This document shows, piece after piece, positions 1 through 7,084 of a stretch of 55,908 nt of DNA (positions are counted from its first letter, which is position 1; each line of letters begins with the position of its first letter). Origin of the DNA: Cytophagales bacterium (GTDB taxonomy: Bacteria; Bacteroidota; Bacteroidia; Cytophagales; Spirosomataceae); NCBI GenBank assembly GCA_024742395.1, contig JANSYO010000025.1:1-55908 (forward strand). Reading direction: 5' to 3'. The position numbers and the translations under genes were made by a program. Below the pieces are notes generated by a model, which saw nothing but the letters and a program-made list of their open reading frames with translations, had not been told where the DNA came from and did not search any database.

Positions 1-185
1 AAACTGTTACCTATGGTACTACCAGACTTAAGTTCTATTTTCTTAGCAAATGCACTGTTTTCTCCACTGGCAACACTCTCTGAAAAAGGCATGCTTATAC
101 CAAGTGAGTTTATGTGTTCTTTAAACTGCTCGGCAGTTTTTAGTTGGGCTATTCGTGTATATTTTGGTTTACTTTTAGTGCTCAT
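1..185 (-). CDS. NADH:flavin oxidoreductase (old yellow enzyme-like), N-terminal part only
   Basis: This minus-strand gene starts at the ATG at 185-183 and runs off the left edge, so only about 61 codons are visible. The translation begins MSTKSKPKYTRIAQLKT and continues with a segment containing HINSLGISMPF and, near the edge, KIELKSGSTIGNS. This resembles the N-terminal leader of a group of NADH:flavin oxidoreductases (RIAxLKT...LGIxLP...IGNRF), which bind FMN in a TIM barrel. The barrel and active site lie outside the window, so the assignment rests on the leader alone. Its ATG overlaps the TGA of the upstream GH88-like gene (ATGA), which implies translational coupling. Confidence 0.55.
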   Translation of the reverse strand, partial: MSTKSKPKYTRIAQLKTAEQFKEHINSLGISMPFSESVASGENSAFAKKIELKSGSTIGNS

Positions 186-1555
186 GCGTTTTTATATTCT
201 TTTAGACAGTTAAAGAAAGCATACTCTGGAGCTCCCTGACTCATTCTTAAAATCTGAATAGCTAATTCCCGCATGTGATAATCTCCCCACATACTGCTTT
301 CATGGCAAGCTATTTTCTGACCTTTAGGAACATTATCCCATCCGTTTGGTTGGTGATAGATGCTGTGCAATAAAATGCCCTGATGCTCAGATTCTTCAGA
401 TAAGTATGGACTTGAAAGTAGGGTAGAAGCACTGGTTAAACCGGCCGCTACATATTTTGACTCTCCTAATATATTTCCTAACCTTATTAAACCTTGTGCT
501 GCAATAGCTGCGGCAGTGCTATCTATCGGCTCAAATTCATTGTAAGGGTCTGAAGGGCTTTGGGTATAGTCGCCTAGCTTGTATAATTGGGGTGCTCCTG
601 TATCCCAATAGGGAATGCCATCTGAGGCCGTATTTTCAATAAAGAAATCACAGGTGGCTTTTGCTCCTTTTTCCAGGATGGCCAGTAGTTCCTTTTTATC
701 GATTATATCCTCAAATTCACTGTCAGGGATTTTCTGAATTAGCTCTATTTCTTCAGTAAAACCACAGATGGCCCAAGCCAGCCCCCGAGTCCAGGTGGTA
801 AAGCCACTAAATCCTTGTTGAGCATTCGGTGCTCTGAAATTCCCGTCATTCGTATTGAAAATACACTCATGTGCGGTTCTGCCCCATTCATCATAAGAGT
901 CTCTTCCTTCCCCGTAATAAACATTGTATTTAGCTGTGGCCAGCATATGATTAACGGCTCTTTCTAAAAGGTTTATGCTTAGATCATTTTCACCTTTCAA
1001 ACTGTGCCCTAAAAGGTGCGAAAGCATTAGAATTCTTGTAGACCTAATAGTATCCACAAAAAGGGAGTGAGGGCCATTAAACGAATAAATATATCCCCCA
1101 TCTTTAATATTGGTCCACCTGCTGGCTTGTACCGCACCACTGCTTTTTAAAGCTAATTCGTAGAAGTTCTTTTCCCACTGATTAATTGGGATAAGACCTT
1201 CTTCCATAAATCGAAGTAAGTTTCCGTAAGTACTTATGTTATTGAAGCCATGATCGTGCACACCTATATGTGTTAAATGGGGAGCCATTTTGTTCAAGGT
1301 GTTCTCGCGGCCAATACTCAGAAATTGTTCATCACCGGTAGCTTCAAACTGCAATAAACTAGAGCCATATTGGAAGCCCTCTGTCCATTCTGTCCATCCA
1401 CGGGAGGTATATTTTCCGTTTACTGTAAATACAGGTGCTCCTTTTGAACTATCATACTCTTTTTCAATGGCTAAAATCTTTCTTCCAGAGCGTTGCCAAA
1501 AATCATCAAGTTTTGACTTTAAATCAGTCGCTTTAAGGTTTGGGTTGATTTTCAT
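182..1555 (-). CDS. Glycoside hydrolase family 88-like protein (unsaturated glucuronyl hydrolase type)
   Basis: A 457-residue protein with the (alpha/alpha)6-barrel signatures of GH88. These include VHDHGF with Asp101 in the position of the first catalytic Asp, LFVDTIRS with Asp168 as candidate second Asp, TTWTRGLAWAICGF, PYWDTGAP, and DSTAAAIAAQGLIRLG near residue 350. Characterised GH88 enzymes hydrate the C4=C5 double bond of unsaturated uronic acids left by polysaccharide lyases. There is no evident signal peptide, so it is probably cytoplasmic, or its signal lies outside the called start. It shares an ATGA overlap with the oxidoreductase downstream, which suggests one transcript. The exact substrate is unknown; a related unclassified (alpha/alpha)6 hydrolase is the main alternative. 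Confidence 0.75.
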   Translation of the reverse strand: MKINPNLKATDLKSKLDDFWQRSGRKILAIEKEYDSSKGAPVFTVNGKYTSRGWTEWTEGFQYGSSLLQFEATGDEQFLSIGRENTLNKMAPHLTHIGVHDHGFNNISTYGNLLRFMEEGLIPINQWEKNFYELALKSSGAVQASRWTNIKDGGYIYSFNGPHSLFVDTIRSTRILMLSHLLGHSLKGENDLSINLLERAVNHMLATAKYNVYYGEGRDSYDEWGRTAHECIFNTNDGNFRAPNAQQGFSGFTTWTRGLAWAICGFTEEIELIQKIPDSEFEDIIDKKELLAILEKGAKATCDFFIENTASDGIPYWDTGAPQLYKLGDYTQSPSDPYNEFEPIDSTAAAIAAQGLIRLGNILGESKYVAAGLTSASTLLSSPYLSEESEHQGILLHSIYHQPNGWDNVPKGQKIACHESSMWGDYHMRELAIQILRMSQGAPEYAFFNCLKEYKNA

Positions 1556-1792
1556 TTAGTATCGTATACACTTTAACACCCCAGAATGAAAACGGAAAAG
1601 GTTATCGGATTAAACCGATCAGGCATATAACAAGAAGTAGCTTTATCGCTAAGTAAAGCCCTTGGCATTTGCCAATTTATTTTCTTCATAGGGTTGGTTG
1701 GTTGAATTCGCTACTATTTAGAAAAATCAAGCGAGAATACCATCCCAGACTGTATCTTTTTGAGAAAAAAAACTCAAGAAATAGCCCTCAAA
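1556..1792. other. Intergenic region upstream of the GH88-like gene
   Basis: These 237 bases separate two minus-strand genes. They hold the inverted repeat at 1604-1619 and, near 1757-1780, a short stem (TTGAG/CTCAA with an eight-T loop on the minus strand) that could weakly terminate the RidA transcript. I see no tRNA and no credible reading frame. Confidence 0.4.
1604..1619. promoter_or_regulatory. Inverted repeat, possible operator of the GH88-like gene
   Basis: ATCGG-attaaa-CCGAT lies about 50 bases upstream of the GH88-like start. Its size suits a regulator binding site or a small hairpin. No regulator gene is adjacent, and five-base arms can arise by chance in this composition. Confidence 0.25.
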
Positions 1793-2305
1793 TTAGTTTC
1801 TGGTAGCAATCACCTCAATTTCGATGAATTTATGCGGATTTACTAAAGTGGCCACTCCCACCGTTGCCCTAACCGGTTTATTTGGGTTGTCTTCGTTTCC
1901 AAAATATCTAACATAAACTTTGTTCCACCCGGCAAAATCATATTCACCAGTTTTGGTGTCAGGAGAAATATAGACTTTCATTGAGAAAATTGAGCCCATG
2001 GATACGCCATTCTCTTTTAAAATAGCTTTTATTTTCTCCAAAATACTTACTGCCTGAGTCTCCGTGTTACCATACTTCTCATAATCGCCATCTTTTAAAT
2101 CCGGATTAACAGCAGAGGCAGTAAATCCACTGGTGAAAAATAAAGGAGTTCCCTCTGGTATTGAGGCGGTACTGGAAATGATCGATGAGGGTGAACCGCT
2201 CATTATAGCTTTTTGAGCCTTTAAAGTATAAGTTCCTAAGATAAGTAAGGTGAATAATATGCTGTAAAATTTAACTTTAGCAATAAATCTTTTCATTAAT
2301 GACAT
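1793..2305 (-). CDS. Exported RidA/YjgF-family protein
   Basis: A 170-residue protein with a Sec-type signal peptide (residues 4-31, ending near TYTLKAQ) followed by a complete RidA domain. The conserved arginine is Arg146 in PVRATVGVATL, and the C-terminal strand FIEIEVIA carries the usual glutamates. RidA enzymes hydrolyse reactive 2-imino acids and enamines to keto acids and ammonia. Most are cytosolic, so export is the notable point. The gene diverges from an exported D-amino-acid-oxidase-like flavoprotein, a possible source of imino acids. A second ATG at 2296 (MKRFIAKV) would give a more typical signal peptide and is an equally likely start. Confidence 0.85.
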   Translation of the reverse strand: MSLMKRFIAKVKFYSILFTLLILGTYTLKAQKAIMSGSPSSIISSTASIPEGTPLFFTSGFTASAVNPDLKDGDYEKYGNTETQAVSILEKIKAILKENGVSMGSIFSMKVYISPDTKTGEYDFAGWNKVYVRYFGNEDNPNKPVRATVGVATLVNPHKFIEIEVIATRN

Positions 2306-2334
2306 ATATTATAAATTAAACTACTTTAATAGCT

Positions 2335-2342
2335 CAAATGTA
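2335..2342 (-). promoter_or_regulatory. -7 promoter element of the RidA gene
   Basis: On the minus strand this reads TACATTTG, a perfect match to the Bacteroidota -7 element TAnnTTTG, 30 bases before the RidA start. No good TTTG -33 element is seen at the usual spacing. Confidence 0.5.
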
Positions 2343-2415
2343 CCTTATAAAAGTTGGTTTTGATATAATGAGGGGCTTAATTTGATGTATCGATCATTCA
2401 AAAAATCATTCATCA

Positions 2416-3558
2416 ATGGAGAGAAGGGCATTTTTTCTAAAAGCTGGCTTAGCTGGATTACTTGTAGGAACAGAAGGGATAGTTTCGTGTACTCAGCCAA
2501 GGCTATATGGAGACAAAAATTTCTACATCAATAAAGGGGTCACCATGATTCCGAAATTGAAACTCTCTTCAGACAGGATAATTAAAGAAACCGTTGGGCT
2601 TAGGCCATTCAGAGAATCAGGACCAAGAGTTGAAAAAATAGAACTTGGTAGTAAAACCATCGTCCATAATTATGGTCATGGTGGCAGTGGCTGGTCTTTA
2701 TCCTGGGGTACGGGGAATCAAGCCCGAGAGCTGGTAAAAACTACGCCTTACAAAGAAGTTGCACTTTTGGGTTGTGGTACTGTTGGCATTGCCACGGCTA
2801 CTTTGCTTCAGGAAAGTGGATACAAGGTGACCATTTACACGAAGGATGTACCTCCTAATGTGACTTCAAATCTTGCTACAGGAACCTGGTCACCTTCATC
2901 AAGGGTCTGCCTACCAGAAAAAGGTGAAGCATATAAAGACAAATGGGAAGATGCCTGCCGATATTCTTTTAAAAGGATGCAGATGAGTCTGGGGCTCAAT
3001 GATATTATAGAGTGGGGAGATGAATATAGAGTAATGAAGAATGAACCAGGTCCTAGAAATAATCCTGGTTCAGAGGTCTTTCATTTGGAAGATTTGGCTC
3101 CAGACTGGAAAAGGCTTCACGATAAAGATCATCCTTTCAAAGCTGATTACGTGGTTAGGAAAAGTAATATGATTTTCAATATCCCAAGCTACCTGAATTT
3201 CCACTTGAATAATTTTTTACTCAGAGGTGGTAAAGTCAAAATTCAACCAATTACCTCATTGGATGACATTGATGCCTTGCCGGAGAAATTAGTAGTCAAT
3301 TGTATGGGACTTGGTGCAAAAGAAATCTTTAATGATGAGGAAATGTATCCTATATCCGGTCAGCTGGCTTGTCTGGTGCCTCAAACTGAGGTTAATTATA
3401 AGTTGGCTACTAACGGGGCTTATTTTATTACGAGAAAAGACGGCATCTATTTAGGAGGAACCGGAAAAGTCAATAGTTGGGATACCACCCCGGATAGATC
3501 AGAAACAGAGAAATGGGTAAGTATTCTTTCTGATTTGATGAAAGAGATGAAGGGATAA
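2416..3558 (+). CDS. Exported D-amino-acid-oxidase-like FAD oxidoreductase with permuted domain order
   Basis: A 380-residue flavoprotein. Residues 1-25 combine a twin-arginine-like start (MERRAFFLK) with a lipobox (GIVSC, Cys25), fitting export of a folded FAD protein to a membrane anchor. The Rossmann FAD motif is GCGTVG (119-124), followed by SNLATGTWSP, typical of the DAO family. The block containing GLRPFR (61-66) and HNYGHGGSGWSLSWG (84-98), normally the C-terminal end of D-amino-acid oxidases, sits before the Rossmann motif. The protein instead ends soon after the LGGTG strand (346-350). This looks like a circular permutation. The family oxidises D-amino acids or similar amines to imino acids plus hydrogen peroxide, or passes electrons to another acceptor. 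The substrate is unknown. Confidence 0.8.
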   Translation: MERRAFFLKAGLAGLLVGTEGIVSCTQPRLYGDKNFYINKGVTMIPKLKLSSDRIIKETVGLRPFRESGPRVEKIELGSKTIVHNYGHGGSGWSLSWGTGNQARELVKTTPYKEVALLGCGTVGIATATLLQESGYKVTIYTKDVPPNVTSNLATGTWSPSSRVCLPEKGEAYKDKWEDACRYSFKRMQMSLGLNDIIEWGDEYRVMKNEPGPRNNPGSEVFHLEDLAPDWKRLHDKDHPFKADYVVRKSNMIFNIPSYLNFHLNNFLLRGGKVKIQPITSLDDIDALPEKLVVNCMGLGAKEIFNDEEMYPISGQLACLVPQTEVNYKLATNGAYFITRKDGIYLGGTGKVNSWDTTPDRSETEKWVSILSDLMKEMKG

Positions 3559-3560
3559 TA

Positions 3561-3588
3561 AAAAAGGCGGTCCATGGACCGCCTTTTT
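3561..3588. terminator. Bidirectional rho-independent terminator
   Basis: AAAAAGGCGGTCC and its exact complement GGACCGCCTTTTT meet at a central AT, giving a GC-rich stem with A and T tracts on either side. It lies between the stop codons of the convergent oxidase gene and carB and can serve both. Confidence 0.85.
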
Positions 3589-3605
3589 TAGCATTCTAAT
3601 ATGTC

Positions 3606-6449
3606 TTATCGCGACATATACATGTTTCTTTCCTTGTAAACCTTAAGGAAGTATTCGTCCTTAAGGTCGTCAATGAAATAGATACCTTCTCCGGTAGATT
3701 TCATCTCCGGTCCTAATTCCTTGTTTACATTAGGGAATTTGTGGAAAGAGAATACAGGGATTTTAATGGCATATCCTTTCTTTACCGGATTAAAGTCAAA
3801 GTCTTTTACTTTTTTCTCTCCCAGCATTACTTTGGTCGCGTAGTTTACGTACGGTTCCTGATAAGCTTTGCAAATAAACGGAACGGTTCTGGAAGCTCTA
3901 GGGTTTGCCTCAATGATATAAACCACCTCGTCTTTGATTGCAAATTGTATGTTAATCAGTCCTTTAGTGTCCAGAGCAATGGCAATTCGCTTGGTGTATT
4001 CCTCTATTTGAGCCATTACTTTATCGCTAAGATCAAAAGCTGGCAGAACAGCATAAGAATCACCTGAGTGAATACCAGCCGGTTCGATATGCTCCATTAT
4101 ACCAATGATATAAGCCTCCTCTCCGTCACAAATCGCATCTGCTTCGGCTTCTACCGCTCCTTCAAGGAAGTGATCTAAGAGAATATTATTATCTGGAATT
4201 TCATTCAGGATTTTCACCACATGTTGTTCCAATTCTTGTTCATTGATCACAATTTTCATACTCTGACCACCTAAAACATAGGATGGACGAACCAGAAGTG
4301 GGAAACCAAGTTCTTTAGATACTTCAACAGCTCTATCCGCTGTCCTTACCGTTGTGAATTTAGGATAAGGTATATCTAACTCTACCAATTTCTCAGAGAA
4401 ACGGCCTCTGTCTTCTGCGAGGTCAAGTGCCTCCCAGGAAGTACCTATGATCTTAATTCCATACTTTGTCAGTTTTTCAGCCATTTTTAGGGCTGTTTGT
4501 CCACCTAACTGTACAATTACACCCTCTGGCTTTTCATGCTGTATGATGTCATACACATGTTCCCAGAAAACCGGTTCAAAATATAACTTGTCAGAAATAT
4601 CCGGATCTGTAGAAACCGTTTCAGGATTACAGTTAATCATGATGGTTTCATAGCCACATTCTTTGGCTGCTAAAACACCATGAACACATGAGTAGTCAAA
4701 CTCAATTCCTTGTCCAATTCTGTTTGGACCTGATCCAATTACGAGTATTTTCTTTTTGTCAGAGACAATTGATTCATTGTCAGGATTTTCATGCTTTACA
4801 CCGAAAGTACTGTAGTAATAAGGTGTTTCAGCCACGAACTCTGCCGCACAAGTGTCTACGCACTTATAAGCTCTTTTAATTCCCAGTTCATGTCTTTTTT
4901 CGGCAACTTCACTTTCCAATCTTCTTACAAGATGAGCAATTTGCCGATCAGCATATCCCTTAGATTTTGCTTCAAGCATAAGATCAAAAGGAATGTCTTC
5001 CAGCTTATACTTTTCTATCTGCTTCTCTACCTGAATCAGTTCTTCAATCTGATGAAGGAACCATTTGTCAATTTTTGTAAGCTTTTGAATGGTATTGAAT
5101 GACAGACCTGCCTTGAAAGCATCATAAATATGGAAGAGTCTGTCCCAAGATGGATGCTCCAGACTGTATTTTAAGGCATCCTGATCTCTCAGTTCTCTGC
5201 CATCTGCTCCTAGTCCATTTCTTCCTATTTCAAGAGATTGACAAGCCTTTTGAAGGGCTTCCTGGAAATTTCTTCCAATTCCCATGGCCTCTCCAACAGC
5301 CTTCATTTGAAGTCCTAATTTTGGGTCAGCTCCTTTGAACTTGGCGAAGTTCCATCTAGGTACTTTTACAATTACATAATCTATTGCTGGCTCAAAAAAC
5401 GCTGAGGTACTTCCTGTAATAGGATTAATTAACTCATCAAGATTGTACCCAATGGCCATTTTGGCAGCAATCTTGGCGATTGGATATCCGGTGGCCTTAG
5501 AGGCCAAAGCTGAGGATCTACTTACCCTTGGGTTAATTTCAATTCCAATCAACGTATCGGTTTCCGGATCAAGTGCAAACTGCACATTACATCCTCCGGC
5601 AAACTGACCAATAGCGTTCATCATTTTAATGGCCATGTCTCTCATGTTCTGATAAACTGTATCAGGCAAGGTCATGGCGGGGGCCACCGTAATAGAATCA
5701 CCGGTATGTACACCCATGGCATCAAAATTCTCAATGGTACATATTATAACTATGTTACCAATATTATCTCTTAAAAGCTCGAGTTCATATTCTTTCCATC
5801 CTAAGATAGATTGTTCTATCAGAACTTCATGAGTAGGTGAGGCGTGCAAGCCAGCGTTTAAGGCAGTGTCAAACTCCTCAGGAGAGTTAACAAAACCACC
5901 ACCGTAACCTCCCATGGTAAATGAAGGTCTGATAACCAATGGAAAGCCTATTTCCTGTGCAATTTCTTTACCTTCTAAGAAAGACTTAGCGGTACGGCCC
6001 TGACAAACATTTACGCCAATTTCATTCATTTTCAATCTGAATTTCTCACGATCTTCAGTTGTTTCAATGGCGTTAATATCCACACCAATCATCTTGGTGT
6101 TGTACTTCTCAAAGATGCCGGCTTCGTCGCACTCAATAGCAAGGTTCAACGCGGTTTGCCCTCCCATTGTAGGTAAAACGGCATCGATAGGCTTACCCAT
6201 GTCAACATGCTTTTGAAGAATTTCCTGAATATACTTCTTTTCGAGAGGCTTCAGGTAAACGTAGTCTGCATTTAAAGGATCAGTCATGATCGTAGCCGGA
6301 TTAGAATTAATCAGTGCTACTTCAATTCCTTCTTCTCTTAATGATCTTGCTGCTTGGGATCCGGAGTAGTCAAACTCACATGCTTGCCCGATAATAATTG
6401 GTCCTGAGCCTATAATAAGGACGGACTTTAGATTGGTGTTTTTCGGCAT
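3606..6449 (-). CDS. carB: Carbamoyl-phosphate synthase large subunit, lacking the MGS domain
   Basis: A 947-residue protein with the two tandem ATP-grasp synthetase halves of CarB: the first starts SVLIIGSGPIIIGQACEFDYSG and the second KILVIGSGPNRIGQG near residue 567. Both contain the ATP-grasp glutamate/asparagine metal sites (IGIEINPRVSRSSALASKATG; IIEANPRASRT). It makes carbamoyl phosphate for pyrimidines and arginine with the glutaminase CarA, which is not in this window. It ends at EYFLKVYKERNMYMSR, where the E. coli enzyme continues into a ~130-residue C-terminal MGS allosteric domain. CarB of about 950 residues is, to my knowledge, found in other Bacteroidota, so this is probably lineage-specific and not a truncation. 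Confidence 0.97.
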   Translation of the reverse strand: MPKNTNLKSVLIIGSGPIIIGQACEFDYSGSQAARSLREEGIEVALINSNPATIMTDPLNADYVYLKPLEKKYIQEILQKHVDMGKPIDAVLPTMGGQTALNLAIECDEAGIFEKYNTKMIGVDINAIETTEDREKFRLKMNEIGVNVCQGRTAKSFLEGKEIAQEIGFPLVIRPSFTMGGYGGGFVNSPEEFDTALNAGLHASPTHEVLIEQSILGWKEYELELLRDNIGNIVIICTIENFDAMGVHTGDSITVAPAMTLPDTVYQNMRDMAIKMMNAIGQFAGGCNVQFALDPETDTLIGIEINPRVSRSSALASKATGYPIAKIAAKMAIGYNLDELINPITGSTSAFFEPAIDYVIVKVPRWNFAKFKGADPKLGLQMKAVGEAMGIGRNFQEALQKACQSLEIGRNGLGADGRELRDQDALKYSLEHPSWDRLFHIYDAFKAGLSFNTIQKLTKIDKWFLHQIEELIQVEKQIEKYKLEDIPFDLMLEAKSKGYADRQIAHLVRRLESEVAEKRHELGIKRAYKCVDTCAAEFVAETPYYYSTFGVKHENPDNESIVSDKKKILVIGSGPNRIGQGIEFDYSCVHGVLAAKECGYETIMINCNPETVSTDPDISDKLYFEPVFWEHVYDIIQHEKPEGVIVQLGGQTALKMAEKLTKYGIKIIGTSWEALDLAEDRGRFSEKLVELDIPYPKFTTVRTADRAVEVSKELGFPLLVRPSYVLGGQSMKIVINEQELEQHVVKILNEIPDNNILLDHFLEGAVEAEADAICDGEEAYIIGIMEHIEPAGIHSGDSYAVLPAFDLSDKVMAQIEEYTKRIAIALDTKGLINIQFAIKDEVVYIIEANPRASRTVPFICKAYQEPYVNYATKVMLGEKKVKDFDFNPVKKGYAIKIPVFSFHKFPNVNKELGPEMKSTGEGIYFIDDLKDEYFLKVYKERNMYMSR

Positions 6450-6465
6450 TTCTTAGTGAAGGGGT

Positions 6466-6483
6466 TTCGATTCATTCATCGAA
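6466..6483. promoter_or_regulatory. Palindrome in the carB leader
   Basis: TTCGAT-tcattc-ATCGAA is an exact inverted repeat lying between the carB -7 element and the carB start. The position suits a repressor operator or a leader hairpin. No binding protein can be named. Confidence 0.35.
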
Positions 6484-6486
6484 GAT

Positions 6487-6494
6487 CAAAGGTA
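6487..6494 (-). promoter_or_regulatory. -7 promoter element of carB
   Basis: The minus strand reads TACCTTTG, a perfect TAnnTTTG match, about 38 bases before the carB ATG. The -33 element is not clear. Confidence 0.5.
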
Positions 6495-6625
6495 ATACAC
6501 AATGATTAAACTAAACAGAATTGCGAAGCATTTTAAGGAAAACTAATTGAATTAATAATTATTTGGCCCGGGAATTGTATTTAACAAAGAGTATTCTTTC
6601 TTTTGTCACATCTTTAATCACGTAT

Positions 6626-7084
6626 ATGCTTTCTTATAAAAAACTCTTCACCTTCGTCGCTTTAATTTTACTTTCAAAGGTTTCTTTTGGCCAAGGAGAA
6701 ATAGCTATTTTACCTGTTTACAATCCATCTCATTTGCAATTGAAAATATCTTCGGGAGGTCGTAGCCTTTCAGGAGCAAACTTTATTACCTCTGCTGATA
6801 AAAATTTGGAGATTGAAGCTTTTTCTGATACTGAAGATCAGTTGGTTATAAAAGATGTTCAGGTAGATTTAGTTAGAGGCGGAAGAAAAGTAGCTTCAAA
6901 GAAAATGTCGAATAAGGCTGATTTGACAGATCTGATCGCCGTAGCCAAAAAAGATGATGTCTTCAGGTTTGAAGTAGAAGAAGTTTTTATAAAAAATGAA
7001 GAAGGCAAGCTAGAGCTGTATTCTATAGGAAAAGTAAGTTTTATTTATGAATATCAACACCCTACTAAACTGGCATTGAATTAG
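6626..7084 (+). CDS. Exported hypothetical protein
   Basis: From the ATG at 6626 the protein is 152 residues: a signal peptide (MLSYKKLFTFVALILLSKVS, cleavage near FGQ) and a small beta-rich domain. A longer frame opens at 6563, but the signal peptide places the start at 6626. I do not recognise the family. The later part, with DVFRFEVEEVFIKNEEGKLE then SIGKVSFIY, recalls the pattern of small C-terminal domains in gliding-motility GldM proteins, but this is only a loose similarity. Its last bases overlap the convergent NFACT gene by four bases. Confidence 0.6.
   Translation: MLSYKKLFTFVALILLSKVSFGQGEIAILPVYNPSHLQLKISSGGRSLSGANFITSADKNLEIEAFSDTEDQLVIKDVQVDLVRGGRKVASKKMSNKADLTDLIAVAKKDDVFRFEVEEVFIKNEEGKLELYSIGKVSFIYEYQHPTKLALN

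Noticed and set aside
3741-5338. Plus-strand open frames of 60-110 codons inside carB
   Set aside because: They are antisense to a fully conserved enzyme, have no starts with signals and no recognisable domains.
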